The position numbers were made by a program, and so were the translations under genes. The notes beneath the pieces were generated by a model. The model was not told the origin of the DNA. It was given only the letters and a program-made list of their open reading frames with translations, and did no database searches. A stretch of 64,000 bases of DNA from Parapristionchus giblindavisi (taxonomy: Eukaryota > Nematoda > Chromadorea > Rhabditida > Diplogasteridae). Below, one piece after another: positions 1 to 11,146 of the stretch. The DNA lies in the NCBI GenBank assembly GCA_943737045.1, contig CALSFV010000662.1:1-64000 (forward strand), read 5' to 3'. Each line of letters begins with the position of its first letter. Position 1 is the stretch's first letter.

Positions 1-675
1 TTCCTACTCGAGGAATTGATATAAGAATCTCTGAGAGTCTAAACGGATACGGTTGTTTAGAGGGGATGGGAAGAAGGGCTACTGTACCTCTTTCCAGAAT
101 CAACAACACAATCAGTAGCTGTTATAATCAATCGAGGAGAAATAAGAGAACCAGAACAAAGAAGAGGTGAGGAATCAACCGAATCACGTGATAGAACCTA
201 CAATTTAAAGATCAAAGATCTAAGATTAAAAGATCAAAGATCAAAGATTACCTTGACTAGATAAGGATGCTCATTCCATTTAGATTCCATTCCATTGATT
301 ATTCCATTAGAAAGAATGAACAAAGTGGAGAGAATGAGAATTTGTTTTCATTATTGATATGAATGAATGAATAGATGAAGTCTCACTTATATTAAGATTA
401 TTGAAAAGTGGGCGGAGTCATAGAAGATATGAATACGAAGAATGAAAGATCTTTATCACTTTCAATAAGATAAAGAAAGAGATCGATAATATGATTGCAT
501 TGCACGAATACCGTAAGAAGAATACTAAGGATCTACATAATAACACAACAATAAAGTGATTATTTAATATGATGACTATTTCCGTCACATCCAAACCATT
601 GATCTCCTATCGATTTAGGATATCCTTCAGATATTCTCATTCTATCAATCAATACATTTTCATTTGAATCAATAT

Positions 676-1966
676 TTAATCTAACCTGAATCCATTAACT
701 TTATAATATTTAGTCCCGACAAATAGAAAACTCTGATCATTAAATCGAAGGGCTGCATCTATTTTAGATGGAATTTCACCCTGAAGATGATAGACAGATA
801 AGATATTATGAAATCTAATGAACCTTAAATATTCCTTTAGTACTCTTTGGCCATTGTCTTCCATTCCAAAACGAGAATAAGGCCAATATCGATCCTGAAT
901 TATATAATTATTGATTTATTGATTCGATAGATCTTTACCTTTTTGAACATATATGGTTGATCATCTTCACTATATATAAGGCAGCATCAATATCATCAGG
1001 CATATCTATTAATCCCTATTGATTGATATTGATTGAATTGTAATAGATACAGTATGACTTACTCGATTTATACGCCATGGATATCCCTTCTGTAATTCTC
1101 CATCTCGATTCAATAACCAATACTTATCTCCCTTAAATTAATTAATACATATTCTAAGGATATGTTTTAGTAAATGTGGTAGGAGATATGAGAGAATGAC
1201 TGGATCAAGTTATGTTTGACACAACGAAACTATACCATTTGAAGAAAATATGTGTACTTATGTATATAGTAAGCCGAACACGCTTAGATCAACGAGACAA
1301 ATCTCAAACATCGATCGATGTTAAGCCAAGAAAAAAACTTACCAGGAAAACCTATTTGCGCACATTATATTTTATCAAAATATTTTATTGTCAATATCGA
1401 TAGTTTGTTTATTCAAATGTATCCACTTTGTGTGCTGGTAAAAATCGGTAAAAAATTCTTGGTCCGAGATTTTTCAAATTAAAAATTCCATAACTTTTTT
1501 AATTGAATTTTTTTTCAAGAACAAAGTTGATCAGAGCATCGATCTGACCATAAAACACCTTTTCACAAATAATTTGCACAAATAAAAACAGTTTTTTCGT
1601 TGTCTTTATAGATCGATATAAGACGAAATATCGTTTTTTTTGTTAATTGATCAAGTCCTCATATACACGGACCATCATTAGAATTCCATAAATCAATTGA
1701 AAGTAGTATTGTACCTTGAACACATATGAATCTCCATCACCATCAGTTAATATATCATCAATATTACTATCAAATGGCCATGAATCAATTATTAATCGAG
1801 GATATCCTTTCTCTATTCCACCTTCATCTAATAAACGCCATACCATTCACCTTAAATTCCATTATATTATCGATCGATAAATTGGATCGAATACCTTTGA
1901 AAGCAAACAATGTTCCATTTCCAAGTACTGTAATAGCATCAATAGTAGGATTCTTCTCCCGTTTTT
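676..1966 (-). pseudogene. Hemopexin-repeat (matrix metalloproteinase-like) gene, 3' part, broken
   Basis: Minus-strand exons at about 1895-1966, 1715-1850, 1063-1131, 939-1015 and 676-894 read as four hemopexin blades. Each carries the family signature IDA(A/I) followed by FK(G)-x-x-YW and GYP; examples are FKGDKYWLLNRDGELQKGYP, KIDAALRFND and NPTIDAITVLGN. The product ends at a TAA at 676-678. Hemopexin domains normally follow a zinc protease catalytic domain, but no HExxH motif lies upstream, where the sequence changes abruptly to a GC-rich island near 1985. Two frame breaks occur: one inside the exon at 1715-1850 (near 1838, between the EWY and WRLLDEGG parts of one blade) and one at a TATATA run at about 971-977. 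Either this is a decaying gene cut by an insertion, or the consensus has indel errors. Hemopexin assignment is firm; status as pseudogene is inferred. Confidence 0.65.
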
Positions 1967-1984
1967 GGATGGTCGAAAAGCGTG

Positions 1985-2195
1985 AGAAATGCGGGGAGCC
2001 CAACGGGTGATAAAGCGCCCGCGGATGATTCGAGGGTGATATGCGGGCGATCGAGCGACCGCGGGCGATCGGCGGGTGAGATTTGTGACTCCGATCGCCC
2101 GCGGGCGAAACGAACGGTTCGACCCGCGGCACATCTTAGGGGAGGAGCGTCCGCGGACGATAGTGGGAATAGCGCCGGAGAGGGAGCCGGGAAAT
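1985..2195. repeat. GC-rich island with CCGCGGGCG / GGGCGATCG words (left)
   Basis: About 200 bp of strongly GC-rich sequence in an AT-rich genome, built from repeated short words such as GCGGGCGATCG, CCGCGGGCG and AACGGGTGAT. It begins exactly where the hemopexin gene stops being readable. Related words recur at 18820-18980 and almost nowhere else in the window. It could be an end of a large mobile element, a promoter island, or a satellite remnant. Confidence 0.45.
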
Positions 2196-3605
2196 AGAAA
2201 TTCCGTGGTGTGGTAGAGGAGCTGAAGCCTAATATTTGAATTTTCGAAGTGCGGTTGAATTTTAATTTAGATTAGTCGTTTTACTTATTTTATTGTAGTA
2301 TATTGAGGTTGTTTGAAATGTTAAATTAATGACCTGTGTGTGCGTCTAGAGTTAGAGTTGTTTTGGGGCCATATTGTCTATCTGCTGTTGTTCCGTGAGC
2401 ATGTCTTGTTGTTTATGCGTATTTTTCTTTAATTTTTTACCTGCACCTGCCCGGTTTTAAATATTAATGTTCGTATTTCAGTGGGTTCGAGACACTCGTA
2501 TCGGTCGTTCTGCAGGCAGGCGTACATTGACTGGTTCAGGTAAATATTTTATTTACTTATCCACTTTTATGTTTCATCTTTATTCATTTATCTGTACCAT
2601 TTCTAATTATGCTTACCGATTGTGCTGCGGCGCTCATTTATTCTTTTATTACTATTCTTATTACTATTATTACTATTCTTATTATTTTTATTTATAATTA
2701 TTCTCCTTTTCCTCCTTGTTTCTTCTTCTCATCCTTCTCCGTCTTCTTCTTTCCCTTGCTTTTCTTCTTCTTCTTCTTCTTATTATTATTATTATATTAT
2801 TATTATTATTATTATTATTATATTTTATTTCTTGCTTGATTTCCTCCTCCTCCGCCCGCTTATTCACGCTGCGATTTCACTTCTTGCATTATTAGGGATT
2901 GTATATTGGAGTGATTATTACGCGTTTAGACTAAGCTGCGTAGGTTGGGCATTGTAATTAGTTGATTGCCGTTGTTTCGCGAATTTTGTTGGATGATATT
3001 GAGTTTGCTATTAAATTTAATTAAATCATGCGCGATTTTCATAACGTTTTTCTAAGTGTTGGTTTAGATTCATATTTTGTAGCTATTGCTTTTACTATTG
3101 TCGTTTCATCTTGTTGTCTTGTGTATTATCCTTACATTTTTTAGTGAGCCCTCGCACGTGATCGACGTTGTGACCCGTAAGGTCATAGCTTGTAGCAGTC
3201 AAGTAGCGTGGGAGTGAATCTCGGTAGATATTTCGATAATCATTATGATAAATTTTTTATTTGTCATTTCTATTTTTGTATCTTTCATCTTTCTTTATCT
3301 TTACATTTATCTTTATCCTGCTAATCAATCACTCTGCTACTTTCTATTTTCTTTCTTTGATATTCCTTGTGTATGATATTAAACAGGTGTATCATATTAA
3401 ACAGTATTATCTTTTCAGTTCACGCGAAGGCCTATTCAAGCATTTGAATCAACGTTTGGTCGAGCGGCTACAACAGGTAGATATTTGGAAAATTATAATT
3501 TATTATTGTTATTGCTATAAGCTTTCATATCTCTTGCCTGATTTCCATTTTGTTTTACTGCCGCTCTCTATCATGCATGCGACGGCTTTTATCTTATTTA
3601 TTCAG

Positions 3606-3775
3606 TGATTCCTCCTCCTCCTCCTCCTCCTTCTTCTTCTTCTTCTTCTTCTTCTTCTTCTTCTTCTTCTCTTCTTCTTCTTCTTTCTTCTTCTGTCTTC
3701 TTCTTCTTCTTCTTCTTCTTCTTCTTTCTTCTTCTTCTTCTTCTTCTCTCTTCTTCTTCTTCTTCTTCTTATTAG
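3606..3775. repeat. (TTC)n microsatellite
   Basis: An interrupted array of TTC/TCC triplets about 170 bp long. Long serine, phenylalanine, glutamate or lysine open frames across it are artefacts of the triplet period. Confidence 0.9.
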
Positions 3776-3777
3776 TA

Positions 3778-4655
3778 TTATTATTTGATTCATTCATCCT
3801 TTCATTCCGTTCCATTCATTTATTCATTCATTCAGTCATTCTTTGATCATTTCATTCATTTATTCATTCATTCATTCATTCAGTCATTCCGTTCCATTCA
3901 TTCATTCATTCCATTTCATTCATTCCATTTCATTCATTCCATTTCATTCATTCCATTTCATTCATTCCATTTCATTCATTTCCATTTCTTTCATTCCATT
4001 TTCTTTCATTCCATTTCATTCATTCCTTCATTCATTCATTGATTCATTCCGTTCCATTCATTCATTTATTCATTCATTCATTCAGTCAGTCAGTCATTCT
4101 TTGATCCTTTCATTCATTCATTCATTCCTTCATTTATTCATTCATTCATTCATTCCTTCAATTGATTCATCGCATTCATTCATTCATTCAGTCATTCTTT
4201 GATCCTTTCATCCATTCATTCATTGATTCATTGCTTCATTCCGTTCCATGTTTATTCATTCTTTTCATTGATTCATCCATTCCATTTTTATTTGCATTCC
4301 ATTTCATTCATTCATTTTATTCATTCATTCATTCATTCATTCCATTTTATTCATTCTTTCATCGATTCATCCATTCATTTACTCATTCATTCATTCATCC
4401 TTTCATCCATTCATTCATTCCATTTCATTCATTCCTTCATTGATTCATCCATTCATTCCTTCATTCATTCATTCATTCATTCATTCATTCATTCATTCAT
4501 TCCATCCATTCATTCATTCATTTCATCCATTCATTCATTCCATTTCATTCATTCCTTTCATTGAGTTCATCCATTCATTCATGTCATTCATTCATTCATT
4601 CATTCATTCATTCATCCATTCATTCATTCCATTTCATTCATTCCTTCATTCATTC
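3778..4655. repeat. (ATTC)n tetranucleotide array
   Basis: About 880 bp of degenerate ATTC/ATTT/TTCC tetranucleotides with higher-order blocks such as CCATTTCATT. It opens several overlapping frames rich in Ser, Phe, His and Ile, which are not genes. Confidence 0.9.
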
Positions 4656-4870
4656 AGATCACGTGAGTGTCGATTATCGTCTATCCTTCCCATATTTGTC
4701 ATCAATGTTTCCCTCTGGTTTGTGTTTAATTTTAATACATTCTATCTCTTTTCGCGTATTCAGTATTGTATTTGACGGAAGTAGCAAACAAGTCATGTTT
4801 TTATTTCATAAGCAAATAATAAACCAATTTTAAAATTTTAAAAACAAAAGTAAGTGATAATAAATTGCAG

Positions 4871-7800
4871 GAGGCTCTGTGTGCAAGTGCGGGCGACTCC
4901 TTTTCTTCATGCAATAGATTGTGATCGTACAGGTACTGTGTTTAACTTACGGTATTGTTACTGTAACAATTAAAAATTGATTTATTCAGAATCTACACGA
5001 AAGGAAGGCGACCCTCCTACGAACACAAAGAGACGACGATTAGTAGGAGATGAATTGGATCGAGTACACGGTGAGTCCTTTGTTTCTCGCTAAATTATAA
5101 ACTTGATCTATCGCTTATATTTTTATACAATATCCTGTTTCAATTACGTCAGTACGCTTGTTGTGTACAAAAATCAGAGTTAAAGAACTAAAATTAATTC
5201 GATATGAGCATTTTTATGGTAAAGCCAATCAACATTTCACTTTTCACAATTTGAGTTCACGCTATTTACATATCCGGGGCCGGTTGGACCCCATGTTTGT
5301 TATGTTTTCCGTTACTGTAATCCCAAAATTCTCGCTCGGTTTACAGACGGCTTTACATCCTTTCGCCTAACAACACGTTGTCAAACTAACGTATGTGGAT
5401 ACGATCCTTTTGAGATCGCGCATGACCTAATCACAGTTGATCACTATACCACAACAAAATAAAATGCAATTTGACCAACTACCGTAACCCACCTGGTAGT
5501 ACCCCTGTCATTTACGACTATTATTACCAATATAATTGCAACTTGGTTGACAATTGTTGCCATCTCGGCGGCAGTGATGCCGTTTGATCGTAAAACAACC
5601 GGCAAGATCCGGGAAAATTTGTAGTTTTATCGGTCATAGCCGGACAACAGCCGGATGTACCGAACCGATTTATTCTTTTCCTTAATTAGTTCTTTTCATT
5701 GTATTTCCTATTTCTTGCTTTTGAGTCTATAGAATTCAGATGCAGTGCATAATTTTATGATTTGCATAATTATTTTAACCCTCGCAATTTATTGCGGACC
5801 GATTTTTCCCAGGCTTCAAGCCATTTTTTTCAGCGAATATTTATTTAATTCGTTAATTGCATAATTAAACGATTAAATTCAGCAAATGCGTTGACATTTT
5901 CATAATTCACGCAAGAAGATTGGCAAAATATTTCTGAGTGATTATGTCGGTGTATTTTCGCGATGTATGATAAATAAATAAAAACAAATCGTTATGGGTC
6001 GTAACATTTGTGTTACGCGCCAGCGCCCTGCAACAATAAAAGAAACCCTGAAAGGCAATAGTGACAAGGTTAGAAGGTACCGTAACCATCAATAACCATC
6101 GATCAACAATTGTTGACTACCATTTTATATCCGATCAGGGTTTTCCACTCGAGACCCTGTATATTCCAAAATGTACGCCGACGCCGACGGAGCGAAATGT
6201 AACACATTGCGCACTTATGGCGCAGGCGCGTAACACAAATGTAACGTCGCATTAAAGGTTTCTCTGCCTTGAACTTTATTTTACCTTCTATTACAGAAGA
6301 GCAAGCGAGTTCGCGGCTGTCCGATGGCGACTACAGCAGGCAGTCGTCTAGTAGTGGTTAGCAAAATTCCATTTTATTTTTTTTTAATTCCAACTATTAA
6401 CCACTGTTAGCGTACACATTGTGCGATGCTTAATGTACAATGTTCATATGTTCATTTCTGTATGCTTGTTGGTGTTTTAAGCAGTTTTGTTGTAGATCTG
6501 TCCATCGGGAATGGAGATGAAGAGGAAGAGGAAGAGGAGGAGGTGGCGACGGAGGAGGAGGAGGAAGAGGAGGAGGAGGAGGAGGAAGAAGAAGTTCCCA
6601 AGGGTAGGAAAAAATGGTTTTCCAAATTTTCTTATCTATTGTCTATTTTAGATCCGATGAGGATAGGTGACAGATTAACCATAGACGCTTCCAACTTCGC
6701 TCACTTTGGGTGGTCTGCTTCCGAATATGAAGCTACGCAGCTCACGCATCCTGTACCATTGACATACAGAGACCTCGATCGTCACTGTCGGTTGAAGTTC
6801 AAGTGTGCTGGATTTGAAGAAAAGCACTATTGTGCGGGATGTTCATCTCCACGTTCTTCATCTACTTCGCCGTGTCCGCTAGCATGCGCGTATGTAGAAT
6901 TACGTTTTCCCTCAACCAAAGTGTGTACTTTCAGCAGTCCTGAACTCATGAGCCTCTCGTATACTCCATTCAATGCCATGTATGAAGAAGTGCTGAAAAG
7001 AACCGCTGCATTGATTGTTGAGGAACATCGTCGTGTGCATGCAAGGTAGGTGGCGTAGTACTATTAAAACGCCTTCTCCGTAAGAGCGGCGGGGCATGGC
7101 ACAATGTTTCAAAATCATCCTAGGTGATCCATATTTCATGATTGGAGTACCTAGGGGACATTTTCCCCAAAAAATGATCCAAATTATTGATTTTTGATAT
7201 TCTAAAAGTCGAAAAATCGAAATGTGATTTCCATGACATGTTGTATACCATTCGATAGAGCATCGAAAGATACATAATAATCCCAAGATTCATGAGTTTT
7301 CATAGCACCGTGTTCGAGAAATATGAAATTTTCCGAATTTCATGAATGGCTGGTAGCTGGTCCAAATAAGTGTGATATTCGGGTAGCACATCCATTGTTA
7401 CCCAACATGAAAAATCCAGGCCCTGGAAATAATGGTGTAAGTCATGAGATCAGAGCGACAAAAATTGGCCAAAATCTGGAAAATTTCATATTTCTCGAAC
7501 ACAGTGCTATGAAAACTCATGAAACTCATGGGATTATTATGTATCTTTCGATGCTCTATCGAATGGCATACAACAAGCCATGGTTTCTGATTGTTTGAAA
7601 CTAATATCATGGTGCTATGCCCCCCACAGTTCTCCTTCGGTTGCCGGATTTTCACATCCTTTTCGTCATTCCTATATTCTTTTCAGGAACGCTTCATTGA
7701 TCGCTTGTTACACCGTGCCTAGTGATCTCTCGGATTGTACCGCGTTTTCGAACGCGATGGAGTCAGCGGTGGAATTCGACAGTGGTATCATCAAGACACC

Positions 7801-10674
7801 TCTTCTGTGCAATACGGACGGAACTCACAAGGTCGGCCTCGGGTAGGATAATTTTTGATGTAGTAATGGGATTTAATTTTAAAATAAAAATGCTTCAGCA
7901 AGGCAGTTTGGCCTGTCTTTTTCTCGATCGCCTCTTTGCCTATGCAAACACGAGCTAGAGCTTGCAATGTGGTCTTTTGTAGACTAGGGACTCTGAGCAG
8001 TGCATTCAGCACTGCGTCGTGCAACATCTTAATCCAAGGTAAATGCTTATTGTTGTAGCCTTGTTGCGTCACCGAAATATTTGGGATGTACAGGGTTTGT
8101 AGGGCATTCACTTGGCACCAGCACACTGCAGAGGTCCCATTGACCGTCCGATCATAAGGTCGCAGTTACATAATGCAAATGCTTTAGGCTTGAAGGCTGA
8201 AATAGATGATTGTGCAGTACGTATTCATGTGGCAGATAGAGTGTTCTCGTTTCATCCTGTCCTCATGGGATCAATTCTCGATAAACAGGTAATCAAATTT
8301 ACCTTTAATTCCAATATATTGAATTATGACACATTCAGGCACTGCATAAGGCCTACGACTTATCACTATGGAATGCGAAGACTGGATCACACTCGTGCAA
8401 TCTGTGTCTCGTTTCCGCGATCCGAGTTGGAACGAGAACGATCTTCCCCCTGAATCTCGGTTCAGGTAAGTGAGGTTTATTTTTGTTCTATCACTTTGGC
8501 ATCCTCTCATTGAATGATCCACAGGTGCGCGGTCGAGAGGTGACGTAATCGTTTCGGCTCGTGCTTCGAAACACGGTCTTGGAAGTGAGTTCGAAAGTTC
8601 TTTAACGACCATTACCTTGATCCCAATATATCAAGGTTTGACGGAGTTTCAAAGGTTGATCCCCATGACCGAGGCTGCCTGCGACATTCTACATGATGAG
8701 GAATTGGGATATTGCAGAGATTTGGTTCACAGTAAGTATTTGTTACAAATATGTCTAAATATTATTCCTTCTCGTTTAGGTCTTCTGGGTAAGAAGTCCA
8801 GCCGTCCGCTCTCGCAACTGCAGCTGAAGCCAGGATCAATCAAACTGATTGATGATGCAGTTGCCCGAGCGCGCCTTCCTTCTTCTTCTCTCCATCGCCT
8901 GTGCACACCCTCTTCTGTTGGCTCTCGGACAATGAGTGGTATAGAGTATTTACAGGTTTGAATAATTGGCGGCTTAACTGTGTGCTAACAATTTACTACA
9001 TTTCAAGTTCATGCTTCTAATCGCCCCCCCTGTTGCCTATTCTCAGCTGTTCAACGACGACAGAGTGTCTGCCTGCACTCTGTTATTATGCGTGAGGCTC
9101 ATAATCATCGGTTGGTGCATTTACAGTATTGTACAAAATTCCAATACTTGCAGGTGACCCCGACAAGTACGTGAGATTCGGTCGATTGCTCGACGACGTT
9201 GTTGCGGCGCTAAAGGAGATGTGGACTGATTCGTTTGGCGAGAGTTCACTCAATTTGAAATGCCACGTTAGTTTTGTAATTGTTTATGTTAATATTCGTA
9301 TGAGTCTTATTTAACCGTGGTTTTTGAACTTCTTGGTCTTCTGCCAAAGTGCGGGCAACGGCTTGATTCCTTCCTCGAAACACGAAAATGTTCGGCATTT
9401 CTCAAATGGCGGGGGATTGGACTGACTGATATCAAGGGAAGTGAGAGAGGGGCTATTGTGCAGTATCAATAAAGCCGAACTAAAAAGATTCACCGTTAAT
9501 TCTAGCTCAACCTAATAGCTAAGAGAACTCTTGCAGTCCTTCCTCATGCACTCAACTTCCAACTCCATTTCTCCGCCTTTCGCATCTTCCTCAAGCATGT
9601 TCGAGGCACTCAATCATATTATCAAGAAGGGTCCGGTGACAACAACACATGTGTCAGCTATTCATCGGAGGTGAATTCATGAAAAGTATTTGCAAACAAA
9701 CGATGTTTATCAGATCCATTCTTCTATCGTCCCTCACGGAGGATTTGGAGGTGATTGCTGGCGACAAGAAGAATCCTCTTCGGAAGGCTGCTGAGACTGC
9801 ACTTGGACGATACCTTGGACAGTCAAAGTCTAATGGTGGAGGGGCAGTGAGTCATTGTCCATTTGATAGTTTCTTTGGATGTATGCTTTATACATCCTTC
9901 CATCTGCCTCACGCACATTACGCTAAGTATGGATCTGCGTTAAATTTGGAGTGTTTTGCCTCCCAATATGTAGCCAACCGTCGATAAACAACGGATGGCT
10001 ATCGTTGCCTTTCGCAGTAATTTTGTGGCCCATCAGATTGTTATATTTTGGATTCAAAACACTCCAAAATGCTTATGCACCGAAAAAAAACATAATAAAG
10101 CTTTGTTTATTATCTTTTTCTCCAGAGACCTCTTCGTGGTGCCATTCCTCAAGCTAAACTCCATGCGTGGCAAGCCCACAAGGAATACGTCGTTCACCTC
10201 CACGGTCATGACAGCGTGTTGTGGTTAGTGAAATTTTGCGACCTTTATTAAACATGCCAATTCAGGCCCAATGCAGAAATAGGAGGTAGAAGGCTTCGAT
10301 CATATCTAATTGATGAATACCGAAAGTCATCCAATTCAATAATTTCCTTCGACTCTGGAGGAAAAATATTGTATGCAAGAGTAGTTTGTACTGTTGTAAC
10401 CAACTCCCGCTGTTTTGTGCTAGGGCAACTCTTGCGTGTCGGTAAAGTCATATCGGTATTGGCAAATGCCATCGCGAAAGATCCTAAATACTCCCATGTT
10501 GCTAGTGTATTAAGAGAGAGCGAGGAAGTAAATCTTCTGAGAAGATTGGTCCCTAATCAGTCTTATGACTACGTAGAAATAAACCCTCAATCAGTTCTTA
10601 GCCATTGTGTTCTCGTGAGATTAGATATCAGAATGTACATTGTTACCGCTCCCTTCATCTTTACTAGAACGTAA
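4871..10674 (+). CDS. Tnp2/CACTA (EnSpm)-like transposase, multi-exon
   Basis: Phase-consistent exons: 4871-4932, 4990-5070, 6297-6356, 6496-6603, 6652-7045, 7687-7842, 8132-8288, 8339-8465, 8525-8731, 8780-8955, 9008-9110, 9154-9266, about 9329-9465, 9537-9670, 9714-9846, 10126-10223, 10266-10674 (TAA). The N-terminus has a basic KRRR patch and a long Glu tract. The core resembles Tnp2 transposases: LLCNTDG (candidate first Asp), SILDKQ, SHSCNLCLVSAIRVGTR (zinc-binding CxxC before RVG, PL), ACDILHDEELG in the place of the family's DxLH-xx-WEG block, SGIEYLQFMLLIAPPV, the SLNLKCHLLGLLPK block and MFEALNHIIKKG, like the family's FE-x-LN-x-x-K. The start is not found. The acceptor before CTTCTTGGTC at about 9329 is not a normal AG, and the exon after it ends unclearly, so this copy may be damaged there. 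Family assignment is by motif order only. Confidence 0.62.
6000..6246. mobile_element. MITE-like element with 27-bp terminal inverted repeats
   Basis: The left end at 6000-6026 (CGTAACATTTGTGTTACGCG...) is matched in inverted orientation at 6219-6246 with one or two mismatches. It sits in the intron between transposase exons at 4990-5070 and 6297-6356. No coding capacity is seen. Confidence 0.65.
7089..7625. mobile_element. Foldback element inside transposase intron
   Basis: About 540 bp whose halves are inverted copies: the 7235-7335 stretch (ATTCGATAGAGCATCGAAAG, then TTCATGAGTTTTCATAGCAC) recurs reversed at 7480-7575, and the ends read GGGGCATGGCACAATG and, inverted, GGGGCATAGCACCATG. It lies in the intron between exons ending 7045 and starting 7687, so it is nested in the larger element. 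Confidence 0.65.
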
Positions 10675-10757
10675 ATAGCATCTATACATTCGTGTTTTAG
10701 TTGTATTTGGTTTAGTTGTAGTTCTTTTGTGTTACTTGTTGAAATTGATTCAACTAT

Positions 10758-10974
10758 GTCGGATGAGAACCGACAGAATGATAACCGACAGGATGATAAC
10801 CGGAAGCTACCTGATGAGAACCCACGTGATGCGAACCGAAATTTTGAATCATTTGTCATAAAGCAGGTCTTATACGCTCAGTGTTCATCATGTGGGTTCC
10901 CATCCGGTAGCTTCCGGTTATCATTCTGTCGGTTATCATTCTGTCGGTTATCATTCTGTCGGTTCTCATCCGAC
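10758..10974. repeat. Hairpin of inverted ACCGACAG/CTGTCGGT repeats
   Basis: Just downstream of the transposase stop codon, GATGAGAACCGACAGAATGA and GATAACCGGAAGCTACC are followed about 60-130 bp later by their inverted copies (CGGTAGCTTCCGGTTATCAT, TCATTCTGTCGGTTATCATT repeated three times). The TGATAACCGACAG-type unit is itself tandemly repeated in both arms. Confidence 0.75.
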
Positions 10975-11146
10975 AAAGTTCCATCTGCAAAGCACTCCAT
11001 TTTCCTTAGTATTGTGAAAATTTTATGAAGATTAAAGCTTGATTCCAACGTTTGTATGCCTATCCGGGCATCCGTCTTATGTCGGCTTCATGTACTTTTA
11101 ATTATATGAACCATCACTTAAATATTTGTCAGTTCAGTTCTGAGTA

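Larger units (their letters stand above)
2200..4870. other. Low-complexity region with possible leader exons
   Basis: No complete gene is seen. Two short stretches bounded by good splice signals, 2482-2539 and 3419-3476, could be upstream exons of the transposase gene, but their reading phases do not join cleanly to the exon at 4871. Polypyrimidine (TTATTACTATTC-like) sequence fills 2640-2840. Confidence 0.4.

Noticed and set aside
1824..2197. Arg/Pro/Asp-rich proteins in the left GC island
   Set aside because: Open frames on both strands come from high GC content; only the hemopexin-like end (below about 1966) has family support.
3785..4833. Overlapping His/Ser/Phe/Ile-rich open frames
   Set aside because: They are translations of the ATTC tetranucleotide array, with no start context or non-repetitive domain.
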